Assembly: GCA_041483175.1 (NCBI GenBank)
Contig: JBGPFD010000039.1
Coordinates: 1 to 20,394, forward strand
DNA length: 20,394 bases
Reading direction: 5' to 3'
Source of the DNA: Gp7-AA10 sp041483175
GTDB lineage: Bacteria > Acidobacteriota > Thermoanaerobaculia > Gp7-AA8
Shown here: piece by piece, positions 1-6,433 of the stretch
Position numbering within the stretch: position 1 is the stretch's first letter
How the letters are laid out: every line of letters starts with the position of its first letter
Translations under genes and position numbers: made by a program
The notes under the pieces: generated by a model
Database searches by the model: none
What the model saw: the letters and a program-made list of their open reading frames with translations, nothing else
Told to the model about the DNA's origin: nothing

Positions 1-891
1 CTAGTGCCGAGTGCCGACAGGCGGTTCGGACTCGGCACTCGGCACTGGGGACTCGGTACTCTTGATCCACGGAAGTTCCCACCGTTCTTCCGATGCATCG
101 AGTTTCGGCAGCGGAACCGGTCTGCCGAGTCGTTTGAGTTGATTCATTTCCCACAGCTTCGCGTATTTCCAGAACGTGTAGTAGACGTGCATGCCGACAG
201 AGATAAGGCCGCGGGCACCGTCGAGAAATCCGAGATTGACGACGTAGTCGCGAAAGAACTTTGCCAGGGCGTGGCCGAGGATTCCCGCCGCGGAGGTGCG
301 CCTGCCGTCGAGGAACATCTGCGCGGCGCCCCAGTTCGCGTAGCGGGTCATCTTGGCGATCATGTGATCGAAGCTGCGGATGTAGTAATGATCCATCTTG
401 TTGCGCAGCATGCCGGCCGGGCCGTCGACGAGAAGGTCGGCATGCACGCGGCGATTCGGATAGCGCGCGTGCTTGCGGTGAAACAGGCGCGTGACGCGGT
501 CGCGCTGCAGGCCGCTGTGGCGCACCTCGCGGCCGAGCATGAAATTGCGGCGGCCGATCGAGTAGCCCCAGGTTCGCATCGTGCCTTCGAGGGTGCGGAG
601 GATCTCGTCGCGCAGCGCCGTCGTGACCCGCTCGTCGGCGTCGATGTAGAAGATCCAGTCGTGCTGGGCGCGGTCGATGGCGTAATTCTTCTGTGAGGCT
701 GCGCCGAGGTATTCGCGTTGCTCCAGGCGGACGCGGGGGAACTTCTCCCGGATCAGGTCCACCGTGCCGTCCGTCGAGAAGGAGTCGATCAGATAGATCT
801 CGTCGGCCCAATCGACCGAGCGGATGCACTCCTCGATGAAAATTCGCTCGTTGAAGGTGGTGATGATGGCGGAGACCGGAACGCGGGGCAT
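1..891 (-). CDS. Family 2 glycosyltransferase, WaaE/KdtX-like
   Basis: Predicted cytoplasmic or membrane-associated sugar transferase for lipopolysaccharide core or another surface glycan. Seen: an N-terminal GT-A fold with the TTFNE motif at residues 11-15, the WADEIYLIDSFSTDGT stretch at 28-43, the QKNYAIDRA segment near 67-75, and the metal-binding IDADE motif at 83-87 (DxD-type D84/D86). These match the WaaE/KdtX subgroup of family 2. The 296-residue length is somewhat above the roughly 250-260 usual for the subgroup. The extra comes partly from the C-terminus: about the last 20 residues are encoded by the AGTGCCG heptamer array at the window edge, so the tail is probably not functional protein. 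The stop codon lies at 3-1, so the gene is complete. The start is ATG at 891. The acceptor sugar cannot be deduced. Confidence 0.88.
   Translation of the reverse strand: MPRVPVSAIITTFNERIFIEECIRSVDWADEIYLIDSFSTDGTVDLIREKFPRVRLEQREYLGAASQKNYAIDRAQHDWIFYIDADERVTTALRDEILRTLEGTMRTWGYSIGRRNFMLGREVRHSGLQRDRVTRLFHRKHARYPNRRVHADLLVDGPAGMLRNKMDHYYIRSFDHMIAKMTRYANWGAAQMFLDGRRTSAAGILGHALAKFFRDYVVNLGFLDGARGLISVGMHVYYTFWKYAKLWEMNQLKRLGRPVPLPKLDASEERWELPWIKSTESPVPSAESEPPVGTRH
3..61. repeat. Inverted heptamer array 1 (AGTGCCG unit)
   Basis: Two direct copies of AGTGCCG (3-16) are followed by a 14-base spacer and then about four copies of the reverse-complement unit CTCGGCA, drifting to CTGGGGA and CTCGGTA (31-61). 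The arms 3-17 and 32-46 are a perfect 15-bp inverted repeat. The array overlaps the 3' end of the glycosyltransferase gene and encodes its last residues. It could fold as a hairpin just inside the stop codon. It may continue to the left of the window. Confidence 0.85.
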
Positions 892-908
892 CGCGGGAGG
901 AGGGTATC

Positions 909-1021
909 CCGAGCGCAGCGAGGGATCAATACACGCACCGCGAGGAGCGAGGTTTGTGCGCCGGTCACCGCATGGAACGCCGGTCTCGCGGTGCGAGCAT
1001 TGACTCCTCGCTGCGCTCGAG
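909..1021. repeat. Long imperfect inverted repeat between two minus-strand genes
   Basis: The left arm (909-944) and right arm (985-1021) are about 36-37 bases each and near-perfect reverse complements, with only a few mismatches in the middle. Each outer end carries the CGAGCGCAGCGAGG-type motif. The 40-base loop contains two copies of CGCCGGTC. The element fills most of the gap between the hydrolase stop (1026) and the glycosyltransferase start (891). It could act as a terminator for the first gene or be a REP-like mobile repeat. No U-tract follows, so classic intrinsic termination is not obvious. Confidence 0.8.
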
Positions 1022-1025
1022 TTGG

Positions 1026-1790
1026 CTATAGCGTGTAATTTTTTTCCAGCAGCACCCGCGCCCGGCGGTCGCGCAGGTTCCGGATCTGCGACTCGATGTC
1101 GCGTTCGTACGGAATCTTCCGATGGCTGGCGTAGACCGGTGCGTCGACGCTGATTTTCTTCAGCTCCTCGCCGAACGTCTGTGGCGACAGATGCGCGGTC
1201 TCGTCGGCCAGCTCCTGCTGATCGTTCGGAAACGACGCTTCGGTGATCACGGCCACCACGTGCGGAGTCTTGTTCGTCCGCTTCCAGATTTCCTGCGTGG
1301 GGCCGGTGTCGCCGGTGAAGGTTATCGCCTGGCCGCCGATCTCGATGAGCACTCCGTACGCGGGGATCTGATGTTCGACCGCCACCGCCGTCAGCCCCAC
1401 GTCGTTGAACGGAGTCTTCTTTCCCGGAGTCAATGAGCGGTAGTGCACCGCCGGCTTGAAGGTCAGCGGCGAGTTCAGTTTGGAGAAGTCGGGCCAGACG
1501 AGCCCGTTGAAGACATGCTCCGCCAGCAGTTCCATGACCTCTTTCGCCGCGAACACCGTCAGCGGCGGCGCGCTCTGGCCGTAACGGTTGAGGATCAGGT
1601 GCGGCAGGTCACGGATGTGGTCGGCATGCGAGTGCGTGATGTAAACGGCTTGAATTCGCGCCTGTTGCGCAAGAGAAAGCTTCGAGGTGAGCGTTCCGGC
1701 GTCGACGGCAAGCCAATCGTCGATCAAATAGCCGGTCAGGTTATGTTCCGCGTCGGATGCACCGTACGCGCCCAGCACTTTGAGCCGCAT
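1026..1790 (-). CDS. MBL-fold metallohydrolase, class II cAMP phosphodiesterase-like
   Basis: A 254-residue metallo-beta-lactamase-fold enzyme. Seen: the zinc motif THSHADHI at residues 52-59, a GDTGPT turn in the second half that supplies the bridging Asp, and a late SHRKIPYE segment that supplies the last His. The order and the HSHADHIRDLP context fit the class II cyclic-nucleotide phosphodiesterase family (PDE1/CpdP type), so cAMP or a related cyclic nucleotide is the likely substrate, but other phosphodiester substrates are possible. The frame stays open upstream to 1871, but I chose ATG 1790 because MRLKVLGAYG begins the conserved fold directly and the upstream residues are Arg/Ser-rich with no family character. 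Cytosolic, with no signal peptide. Its upstream region is shared with the divergent modB side. Confidence 0.8.
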   Translation of the reverse strand: MRLKVLGAYGASDAEHNLTGYLIDDWLAVDAGTLTSKLSLAQQARIQAVYITHSHADHIRDLPHLILNRYGQSAPPLTVFAAKEVMELLAEHVFNGLVWPDFSKLNSPLTFKPAVHYRSLTPGKKTPFNDVGLTAVAVEHQIPAYGVLIEIGGQAITFTGDTGPTQEIWKRTNKTPHVVAVITEASFPNDQQELADETAHLSPQTFGEELKKISVDAPVYASHRKIPYERDIESQIRNLRDRRARVLLEKNYTL

Positions 1791-1849
1791 TCGTCTCGTC
1801 GCCTGTCGCCGTGGGGGGCTGGTGAGTATTCTTGCAGCGGAAACGGCGT

Positions 1850-1987
1850 ATGTCCAGCGGCTTGCAGACAACGGACGTGACCGCGCTCACGGTATTTCAT
1901 CCGGCGGGGCGCGATCGGTTCAGCAACGCGTTCCGCGCGCGGACGTGCGCGCGCAGCACATACTGGTGCCTGAGGTGTCAGAAATGA
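1850..1987 (+). CDS. Possible small ORF coupled to modB (weak)
   Basis: A 45-codon frame begins at ATG 1850 and ends with a TGA that overlaps the ATG of modB (ATGA at 1984-1987), the arrangement expected for translational coupling. A TATTCT hexamer at 1827-1832 could be a -10 box placing transcription start shortly before it. Many codons end in G or C, as in neighbouring genes. The product is Arg/Thr/Cys-rich and I recognise no family. It may be a leader peptide, or simply the 5' untranslated region of modBC. Confidence 0.2.
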   Translation: MSSGLQTTDVTALTVFHPAGRDRFSNAFRARTCARSTYWCLRCQK

Positions 1988-2643
1988 TCGGCATCGTGGG
2001 GCTGACGATCCGGGTGGCGATCGTCAGCACGTTGATCGTCACGCCGGTGGCCATCGCGCTCGCGGCGATTTCGTGGCGCTCGCGATTGCGACCGGTGATC
2101 GACGCGGTGGCCATGTTGCCGCTGGTATTGCCGCCGACCGCGGTCGGGTTCGTCCTGCTGGAGATTCTGTCACGCAACGCGCCTGCGGGTCGTTTTCTCG
2201 AGCGCGCCGGCATCGACGTGGTCTTCACCGTCAGAGCTGTCGTCATCGCCTGCGCGGTGATGTCGTTCCCGCTGATGTTCCTGGCAGCCCGGGCGGCGAT
2301 CGACAGCTCCGACCTTCGCTACTTCGACATCGCGCGTACGCTCGGCGCGTCACCGCTGCGTGCGTTCGCAACGGTCACGCTTCCGCTCGCCTGGCGCGGA
2401 CTTCTCGCCGGTGTGATCCTGGCCTTCTGCCGTGCGATCGGCGAGTTCGGCGCCACGATCATGATCGCCGGCAACATTCCTGGACGCACGCAGACGCTCG
2501 CGCTGGCGATCTACGACAAAGTAAACTCGGGGCATGACGAGGACGCGATTCTGCTCGTCGTCTGCGTCGTGCTGATCGCCATGACGGCGATCGTGGCTAG
2601 CGAGTTCTTGATCCGGCGGCAGCGGAGGCGCAGCGCAGCTTGA
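1984..2643 (+). CDS. modB: Molybdate ABC transporter permease
   Basis: Inner-membrane channel subunit of a molybdate (or tungstate) importer, 219 residues, the usual ModB length. Seen: about five hydrophobic helices, the LPLVLPPTAVGF segment typical of ModB, and the EAA loop IARTLGASPLRAFATVTLP that docks the ATPase, followed by FCRAIGEFGATIMIAGN, a strongly conserved ModB block. The frame is open upstream to 1780, but those residues are not membrane-like, and MIGIVGLTIRVAIV at 1984 matches a normal ModB N-terminus. The stop overlaps the TTG start of modC, so the two are probably translationally coupled. The substrate-binding gene modA is not in the window. Confidence 0.9.
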   Translation: MIGIVGLTIRVAIVSTLIVTPVAIALAAISWRSRLRPVIDAVAMLPLVLPPTAVGFVLLEILSRNAPAGRFLERAGIDVVFTVRAVVIACAVMSFPLMFLAARAAIDSSDLRYFDIARTLGASPLRAFATVTLPLAWRGLLAGVILAFCRAIGEFGATIMIAGNIPGRTQTLALAIYDKVNSGHDEDAILLVVCVVLIAMTAIVASEFLIRRQRRRSAA

Positions 2644-3677
2644 TCGATCTCGATTTCCGGCTGCCGCTGGCGCATTTCACGCTCGACGTCCGCTGCAAGA
2701 TCGAGGCGAAAGTGACGGCGCTGGTCGGCCGCTCCGGCTCCGGAAAGACGTCGCTGGTCGAGACCATCGCCGGCCTGCGTCGTGCCACCGGCCGCATCGT
2801 CGTCGATGGGTCACCGCTCCTCGATAGCACGCAGCACATCGAACTTCCGCCCGAACGCCGCGGCATCGGCTACGTCCCGCAGGATGCTGCGCTCTTCCCC
2901 CACCTGCGCGTGCGCGACAACATCTTTTATGGTGGACGCGATCGGCAGCACTTCGAGACGCTTTGCGACACGCTCGAGCTGCGAGCGCTGCTCGACCGCT
3001 CTCCGTCGACCCTCTCCGGAGGCGAGCGCCAGCGGGTGGCCATCGCCCGCGCGTTGATGGCTAATCCCCGACTGCTGCTTCTCGATGAACCGCTGGCATC
3101 GATCGATCAGCCGCTGCGCGAACGCATTCTCATGTTTCTTCGCCGCGTTCGCGACCTCGGCGTGCCGATGATCTACGTCACGCACCAGCCGTTCGAGGCC
3201 ATGGCCCTCAGTTCGTGGTGCATCGTTTTGCGCGACGGGCGGGTGGCGGCCGAGGGACGGCCGCGCGAGATCCTCTACGGCGATCCGGTTTCCGGCGATC
3301 TGGACAACGTGTTCGAGCTTTCCGACCCGCAGCACGATCCGGCGAAGGGCATCACGCGCGCGGTCACGCCCGAGGGGCTGGAGCTGGTGCTGCCGTACGA
3401 TCGCGTCGCCGGCGCGGCGTTTCCGCTGGTCGTGCGCATCAGCGGCGAGGAGATCGTCCTCTTCGCCGAACGACCGCTGGCAACGTCGTCGCGCAATGTC
3501 GTGGAGGGGGAGATCGTCTCGATGCGCGAGGTCGATGGCGCGACCGACCTCGTCGTTGCCGCGCCGGTGCAGATCCGTGTCCGCATCACCCGCGCTGCTG
3601 CTGACGATCTCCGGCTCGCGCCCGGCACTCGCGTGTGGCTGGCGATGAGGAGCCGTTCGTTCCGCATCGTCGGTTAG
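2640..3677 (+). CDS. modC: Molybdate ABC transporter ATP-binding protein
   Basis: Cytoplasmic ATPase that powers the ModB channel. Seen: Walker A GRSGSGKTS at residues 30-38, Q-loop YVPQDAALFPHL near 78-89, signature LSGGERQR at 125-132, Walker B LLLLDEP at 145-151, H-loop His182, and a C-terminal TOBE/Mop-like domain at about 286-345 that in ModC proteins binds oxyanion and senses molybdate. The 345-residue length is normal for ModC. Translation starts at a TTG whose last bases overlap the modB stop (TTGA), a rarer start suited to coupled translation. The ATPase and permease families together support molybdate, but the close relatives for tungstate or sulfate cannot be fully excluded. Confidence 0.9.
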   Translation: MIDLDFRLPLAHFTLDVRCKIEAKVTALVGRSGSGKTSLVETIAGLRRATGRIVVDGSPLLDSTQHIELPPERRGIGYVPQDAALFPHLRVRDNIFYGGRDRQHFETLCDTLELRALLDRSPSTLSGGERQRVAIARALMANPRLLLLDEPLASIDQPLRERILMFLRRVRDLGVPMIYVTHQPFEAMALSSWCIVLRDGRVAAEGRPREILYGDPVSGDLDNVFELSDPQHDPAKGITRAVTPEGLELVLPYDRVAGAAFPLVVRISGEEIVLFAERPLATSSRNVVEGEIVSMREVDGATDLVVAAPVQIRVRITRAAADDLRLAPGTRVWLAMRSRSFRIVG

Positions 3678-3680
3678 AAT
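3675..3680 (+). promoter_or_regulatory. Candidate -10 box TAGAAT before the 3690 gene
   Basis: TAGAAT lies at the very end of modC (modC stop TAG is 3675-3677) and 9 bases before the next ATG. If used, transcription would start about 0-3 bases before that ATG, giving a nearly leaderless message. No clear -35 is visible. The same hexamer occurs at similar distances before the genes at 12307 and 18839. Confidence 0.4.
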
Positions 3681-3689
3681 TCATCGCCA

Positions 3690-3968
3690 ATGTTGATCAA
3701 AGGAATGTCTGCAGAGGAAATCCGCGTCCTTCAGGAATTTCGCCGCGTCAGCGCCGAGAGCATGCCCCTGGCGGTCATTAAAGCGATCAAACATCCGGCG
3801 AACGGAGGCGAAGCTCCCGCGCTGTCGCTCGTGGCGAAAGGGTTTCTCAGCGCCGACGGCGCGCAGAATTTCACGCTCACGCCGAAAGGGAAAGAGTTTC
3901 TGGCCTACGATCCGAAACCGGAATTCGAGGAAGGCTCGGCGGCGGCGGGAGAGAAGCCTGCGGAATGA
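3690..3968 (+). CDS. Small winged-helix-like protein of unknown function
   Basis: A 92-residue soluble protein. Residues 8-32 and 48-56 look like short helices and are followed by FTLTPKGKEFLAY at about 60-72, a strand-turn-helix pattern often seen at the wing of winged-helix DNA-binding proteins. The C-terminus is acidic and Ala/Gly-rich. I do not recognise a named family. It lies 12 bases after modC, so it may be cotranscribed and could regulate the transporter, but its own TAGAAT-type -10 box suggests independent expression. A regulatory role is inference only. Confidence 0.6.
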   Translation: MLIKGMSAEEIRVLQEFRRVSAESMPLAVIKAIKHPANGGEAPALSLVAKGFLSADGAQNFTLTPKGKEFLAYDPKPEFEEGSAAAGEKPAE

Positions 3969-4017
3969 TGCACACGAAGCAGTGCAATCGTTTAACTCGC
4001 GCAATATCAGCTGTTTA

Positions 4018-4093
4018 CAGTGACTTGTGAGGGCCGCAGAGGCCGGTTTAGCGCGTAACATGAGTTGACTCAGTGACTTAAGCGAGGTACGAT
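4018..4093 (+). promoter_or_regulatory. Sigma-70-type promoter with palindrome and direct repeats
   Basis: TTGACT (4065-4070) and TACGAT (4088-4093) are separated by exactly 17 bases, a good -35/-10 pair for the Doc-like gene. A palindrome TGAGT-TG-ACTCA (4061-4072) covers the -35. The 9-mer CAGTGACTT occurs twice, at 4018-4026 and in the spacer at 4071-4079. Operator sites overlapping a promoter are typical of autoregulated toxin-antitoxin operons, so repressor binding here is a reasonable inference. Confidence 0.6.
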
Positions 4094-4111
4094 ACTCGTT
4101 TGAGGGCTGAG

Positions 4112-4363
4112 ATGAAGCATGGCCAAAAAGCAAAAGGCAAAGCAGCCAAAGCAAAGGCCTCGAAAAAAAGCAGCAGCGCAGCCAAAACGAAAAGCAAAAC
4201 CAGCCGTCGTCCTCAAGAAACATCCCGGAGCGGCGGAAGCAGCAACAAAGCCCGCGGCCGCGACGCCATCGAAAGCGTCGCTTTCAACAATCCGTCCGTC
4301 GCCGTCGCTTTCAAGCGCGCTGTCAAGAAATACGCGAACGCCTTCCGCCGTCTCACCGATTGA
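4112..4363 (+). CDS. Lys/Ala-rich overlapping ORF upstream of the Doc-like domain
   Basis: An 83-residue frame starting at ATG 4112, with GAGGG (4102-4106) five bases upstream, better placed than for the Doc-frame ATG at 4119. Residues 1-50 are Lys/Ala/Ser-rich; the end (AFNNPSVAVAFKRAVKKYA region) looks like an amphipathic helix. In 4260-4360 its codons end in G or C more often (about three quarters by my count) than the overlapping Doc frame (about half). It could be an antitoxin-like or histone-tail-like protein, or the true N-terminal half of the Doc protein joined by a +1 shift. Both frames are Lys-rich because the DNA is A-rich repeats of AAAGC type. Only one reading may be real. Confidence 0.4.
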   Translation: MKHGQKAKGKAAKAKASKKSSSAAKTKSKTSRRPQETSRSGGSSNKARGRDAIESVAFNNPSVAVAFKRAVKKYANAFRRLTD

Positions 4364-4799
4364 TGGTGGCGTTCGCTATCTGACTGTTCAAGATCTGGTC
4401 GATCTGCATCGTGCCGTGAGCGTCGAGTTCGGCGGGACGCAGGCGCATCCAGGCGTCGTGGAGTCGCAGTTCGGCCTGATCAACGCCGTGCAGCGCCCGC
4501 AGGTGACCACCCTGGGACGGGAGGCGTATCCGTCCTTTCCCGACAAGGTCGCCGCCTTCCTCTTCGCCCTTCTCACTCACAGCCCGTTTCACGGCGGCAA
4601 CCGTCGCGTCGCGCTGGCGTCGCTGTTTGCGTTCTGCGAGCTGAACAACCGGACCGTCGACTCGCGCGTGCTCGATGAGAAGACCGCGGAGACGATGTTC
4701 AAGCGCGCCGCGGCCCATCAGGATCTCGGAATTCCTCCGGAGAATGTCTTCCGCGAGATTCGCGAGATTCTCGGCCGGGCCATCGTCGCGCAGCAGTAA
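4119..4799 (+). CDS. Doc/Fic-like protein with altered catalytic motif
   Basis: The C-terminal 140 residues match the death-on-curing (Doc) branch of Fic proteins: YLTVQDLVDLH near 87-97, GVVESQFGLINAVQRPQ near 112-128, EAYPSFPDKVAAFLFALL near 135-152, then the Fic-loop region. Doc toxins phosphorylate EF-Tu; Fic enzymes AMPylate targets. Here the loop reads HSPFHGGNRR (154-163): aligned with HPFxDGNKR, the catalytic His position is Ser155 and the Asp position is Gly159, so normal activity is doubtful. An 80-residue Lys/Ala/Pro-rich N-terminus precedes the domain, unlike ordinary Doc (about 126-130 residues). No ATG, GTG or TTG lies near the domain start in this frame, so ATG 4119 is the only available start, unless a frameshift links it to the overlapping frame. 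Confidence 0.7.
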   Translation: MAKKQKAKQPKQRPRKKAAAQPKRKAKPAVVLKKHPGAAEAATKPAAATPSKASLSTIRPSPSLSSALSRNTRTPSAVSPIDGGVRYLTVQDLVDLHRAVSVEFGGTQAHPGVVESQFGLINAVQRPQVTTLGREAYPSFPDKVAAFLFALLTHSPFHGGNRRVALASLFAFCELNNRTVDSRVLDEKTAETMFKRAAAHQDLGIPPENVFREIREILGRAIVAQQ

Positions 4800-4838
4800 G
4801 AACGGCGGGCCGCCGAAGGGCTGAGAGGCCGTCGTTCC
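4800..4838. terminator. Possible bidirectional hairpin between convergent genes
   Basis: The short gap between the Doc-like gene (ends 4799) and the minus-strand membrane gene (ends 4842) holds an imperfect inverted repeat: GAACGGCGGGCC at 4800-4811 and GGCCGTCGTTC at 4828-4838. Its position fits a shared terminator. There is no T-run on either side, so the call is tentative. Confidence 0.35.
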
Positions 4839-4841
4839 ACG

Positions 4842-5219
4842 TCAGTGGATCGCCGTCCGGCGCTCCTCGACTGGCGGAGTCGTTTCTTCGCCATGACCGA
4901 GCTTGGCGTTGATTCTTCCGAGCAGGATCCGCGCGACGCGCAGGTCGTGGCCGGCATCGATGAGAAGAATCGTAATGTCGCCGCCGGCCCACATGAGCCC
5001 GGCGATCACCAGCAACTGCGTCGCCTCTCCCAGCAGCGTCATCAGTGCCGCCTTGCCGCTGGTTGTCAGGCCCAGGATCACTTCGCCGGTCAGCATCAGC
5101 AGCATCAGAATCGCAAGGATTTTGAACAGCCGCGCGATGTATCGGAGCGTGACGTACGGCTCCAGATCCTGATCCCGGACCTCGTCTTCGCGTAGCCGTT
5201 TGTCAATCTCACTTGTCAC
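4842..5219 (-). CDS. Small two-helix membrane protein, unknown function
   Basis: A 125-residue protein. Residues 1-22 are charged, then hydrophobic segments at about 33-52 and 58-79 look like two membrane helices, followed by a conserved-looking DAGHDLRVARILLGRI stretch (88-103) and a charged tail. I do not recognise a family. The start is GTG 5219, preceded by a perfect AGGAGG (5224-5229) four bases upstream. The longer open frame to 5312 would overlap the upstream peptidase gene and lacks such a site. It is the last gene of the minus-strand run and sits 14 bases after the M15-type peptidase, so it may be cotranscribed with it. Confidence 0.65.
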   Translation of the reverse strand: MTSEIDKRLREDEVRDQDLEPYVTLRYIARLFKILAILMLLMLTGEVILGLTTSGKAALMTLLGEATQLLVIAGLMWAGGDITILLIDAGHDLRVARILLGRINAKLGHGEETTPPVEERRTAIH

Positions 5220-5223
5220 AAAA

Positions 5224-5229
5224 CCTCCT
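5224..5229 (-). promoter_or_regulatory. Strong ribosome binding site deciding a GTG start
   Basis: AGGAGG on the minus strand lies four bases upstream of GTG 5219. It selects this start over upstream in-frame ATG and GTG codons for the small membrane protein. It lies between the stop of the M15 peptidase gene (5234) and that start. Confidence 0.6.
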
Positions 5230-5233
5230 GCCG

Positions 5234-6391
5234 TTAACCGTTCCCCGTGCCGCGCCAGCGTGCGCGATAGCCGCGCACGTCGATGTGCGTAAACGGCCCA
5301 TGACCGCAGCATGCGGAATAAACGCCAACTCCCCCGACCAGAGACGGCTGCTTCTGTTCGACTCGTTCCACCGCCTGCTGAATCACTTCCGCGTCGCGGA
5401 CGTCCACCCGCCCGTCGCCATTGAGGTCGTCCATCACCCCGTTACCGTAATTATCGAAGAAGACGTCGGCGGCATCGCCGTACATGTGCCGGCTCAGATT
5501 GGCCCGTCCCTGCCGATTGCCGCCGTGCATGTTGTAGTTCGGCGTCCGGAAACCGCTCATGACCGTCAGGTGACGGACGGGATATCCCATCGCCTGCAGC
5601 TCGTCGATGGTCAGTTCGAGCTTATCGACCAGCTTCGGATTCAGCAGAAGGTATTTCGGCCAGACGTTCGGCTGATCTTTGGTCAGGAAATCGCGCAGGC
5701 GGAAATGTGGCGACACTGGCGTGTCTTCGTTCTGCGGCGTCACTTCGATGAAGCCGGCCGGATTGGTGTAAGCCGGAGCCTTCGGGCGCCCTCTGCGCTC
5801 GAACGGCCAGTTGCCGAGGAAGTAGAGGCCGATGTGACCGGCGTGCTTTGCCGAGAACGGAACGAGGGTGATCAGATTGAAATTGTCGATCAGCCGCGTC
5901 GCCTGCTCGATCTGCACCGCGAGCTTGTACATTCCCGGCTGCCCAGGCGCCACGAAATTGGAGGCCACCTGACCGCCGCTGCCGCCGGCGAGCACACTCT
6001 TCGCGCCGCCGGGCGCAAAGGTGACGATCGGCGATCCCGGTGCGCGCGTGGTGAAGAGGAGTTTGCCACTGGCGCCGCGCAGCGGGCTGAGAAACGTCAT
6101 CATTGCGTCGGTGATGTAGGCCGCGGCGGGCGCGCGTTGAAAAAGCGAGGAGGCGACCTGCTTGGCCGGCGTCGGCGGCGGGGGTGGCGGTCCTTTGATT
6201 TTCGCCTGTGCCTCTTGCCGCACGATTTCCTTCTGCTGCTGGAATGCGTTGACGATTGCACCCGCCCAGGCGACGAGAAACAGCGCGACTACGACGCTGG
6301 CGATCCAAGCGAAGATCCGTTCCTGCGGCTCGGTCAATCCGCCGAAGATGCGATGGCGCCGCCGCGCAACCGGAAACAACTCGTGCGTCAT
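5234..6391 (-). CDS. Membrane-anchored M15-type peptidase with EF-hand loop
   Basis: A 385-residue protein likely acting on peptidoglycan peptides outside the membrane. Seen (numbering from the GTG at 6394): charged N-terminus, one membrane helix at about 30-49, a coiled or Pro-rich linker (PPPPPP near 69-74), an uncharacterised middle region, and a C-terminal DUF882/M15-like domain. The domain has SGFRTPNYN at 280-288, the zinc motif SRHMYGDAAD at 301-310 (His303, Asp310), and PFTHIDVRG at 367-375 (His370). Between the zinc ligands lies DLNGDGRVDVRDAE (323-336), a calcium-binding EF-hand/dockerin-type loop not present in ordinary short members. The start is GTG 6394 or the adjacent ATG 6391; I chose the ATG. 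The 42-base gap after the VWFA gene suggests one transcript. Confidence 0.82.
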   Translation of the reverse strand: MTHELFPVARRRHRIFGGLTEPQERIFAWIASVVVALFLVAWAGAIVNAFQQQKEIVRQEAQAKIKGPPPPPPTPAKQVASSLFQRAPAAAYITDAMMTFLSPLRGASGKLLFTTRAPGSPIVTFAPGGAKSVLAGGSGGQVASNFVAPGQPGMYKLAVQIEQATRLIDNFNLITLVPFSAKHAGHIGLYFLGNWPFERRGRPKAPAYTNPAGFIEVTPQNEDTPVSPHFRLRDFLTKDQPNVWPKYLLLNPKLVDKLELTIDELQAMGYPVRHLTVMSGFRTPNYNMHGGNRQGRANLSRHMYGDAADVFFDNYGNGVMDDLNGDGRVDVRDAEVIQQAVERVEQKQPSLVGGVGVYSACCGHGPFTHIDVRGYRARWRGTGNG

Positions 6392-6433
6392 CACACGCGA
6401 TCGTGGTTCATGATTAATGCCGAGGGAACCCTT

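Noticed and set aside
4..696. 230-residue plus-strand ORF opposite the glycosyltransferase
   Set aside because: The glycosyltransferase frame carries all family motifs, so this is an antisense shadow.
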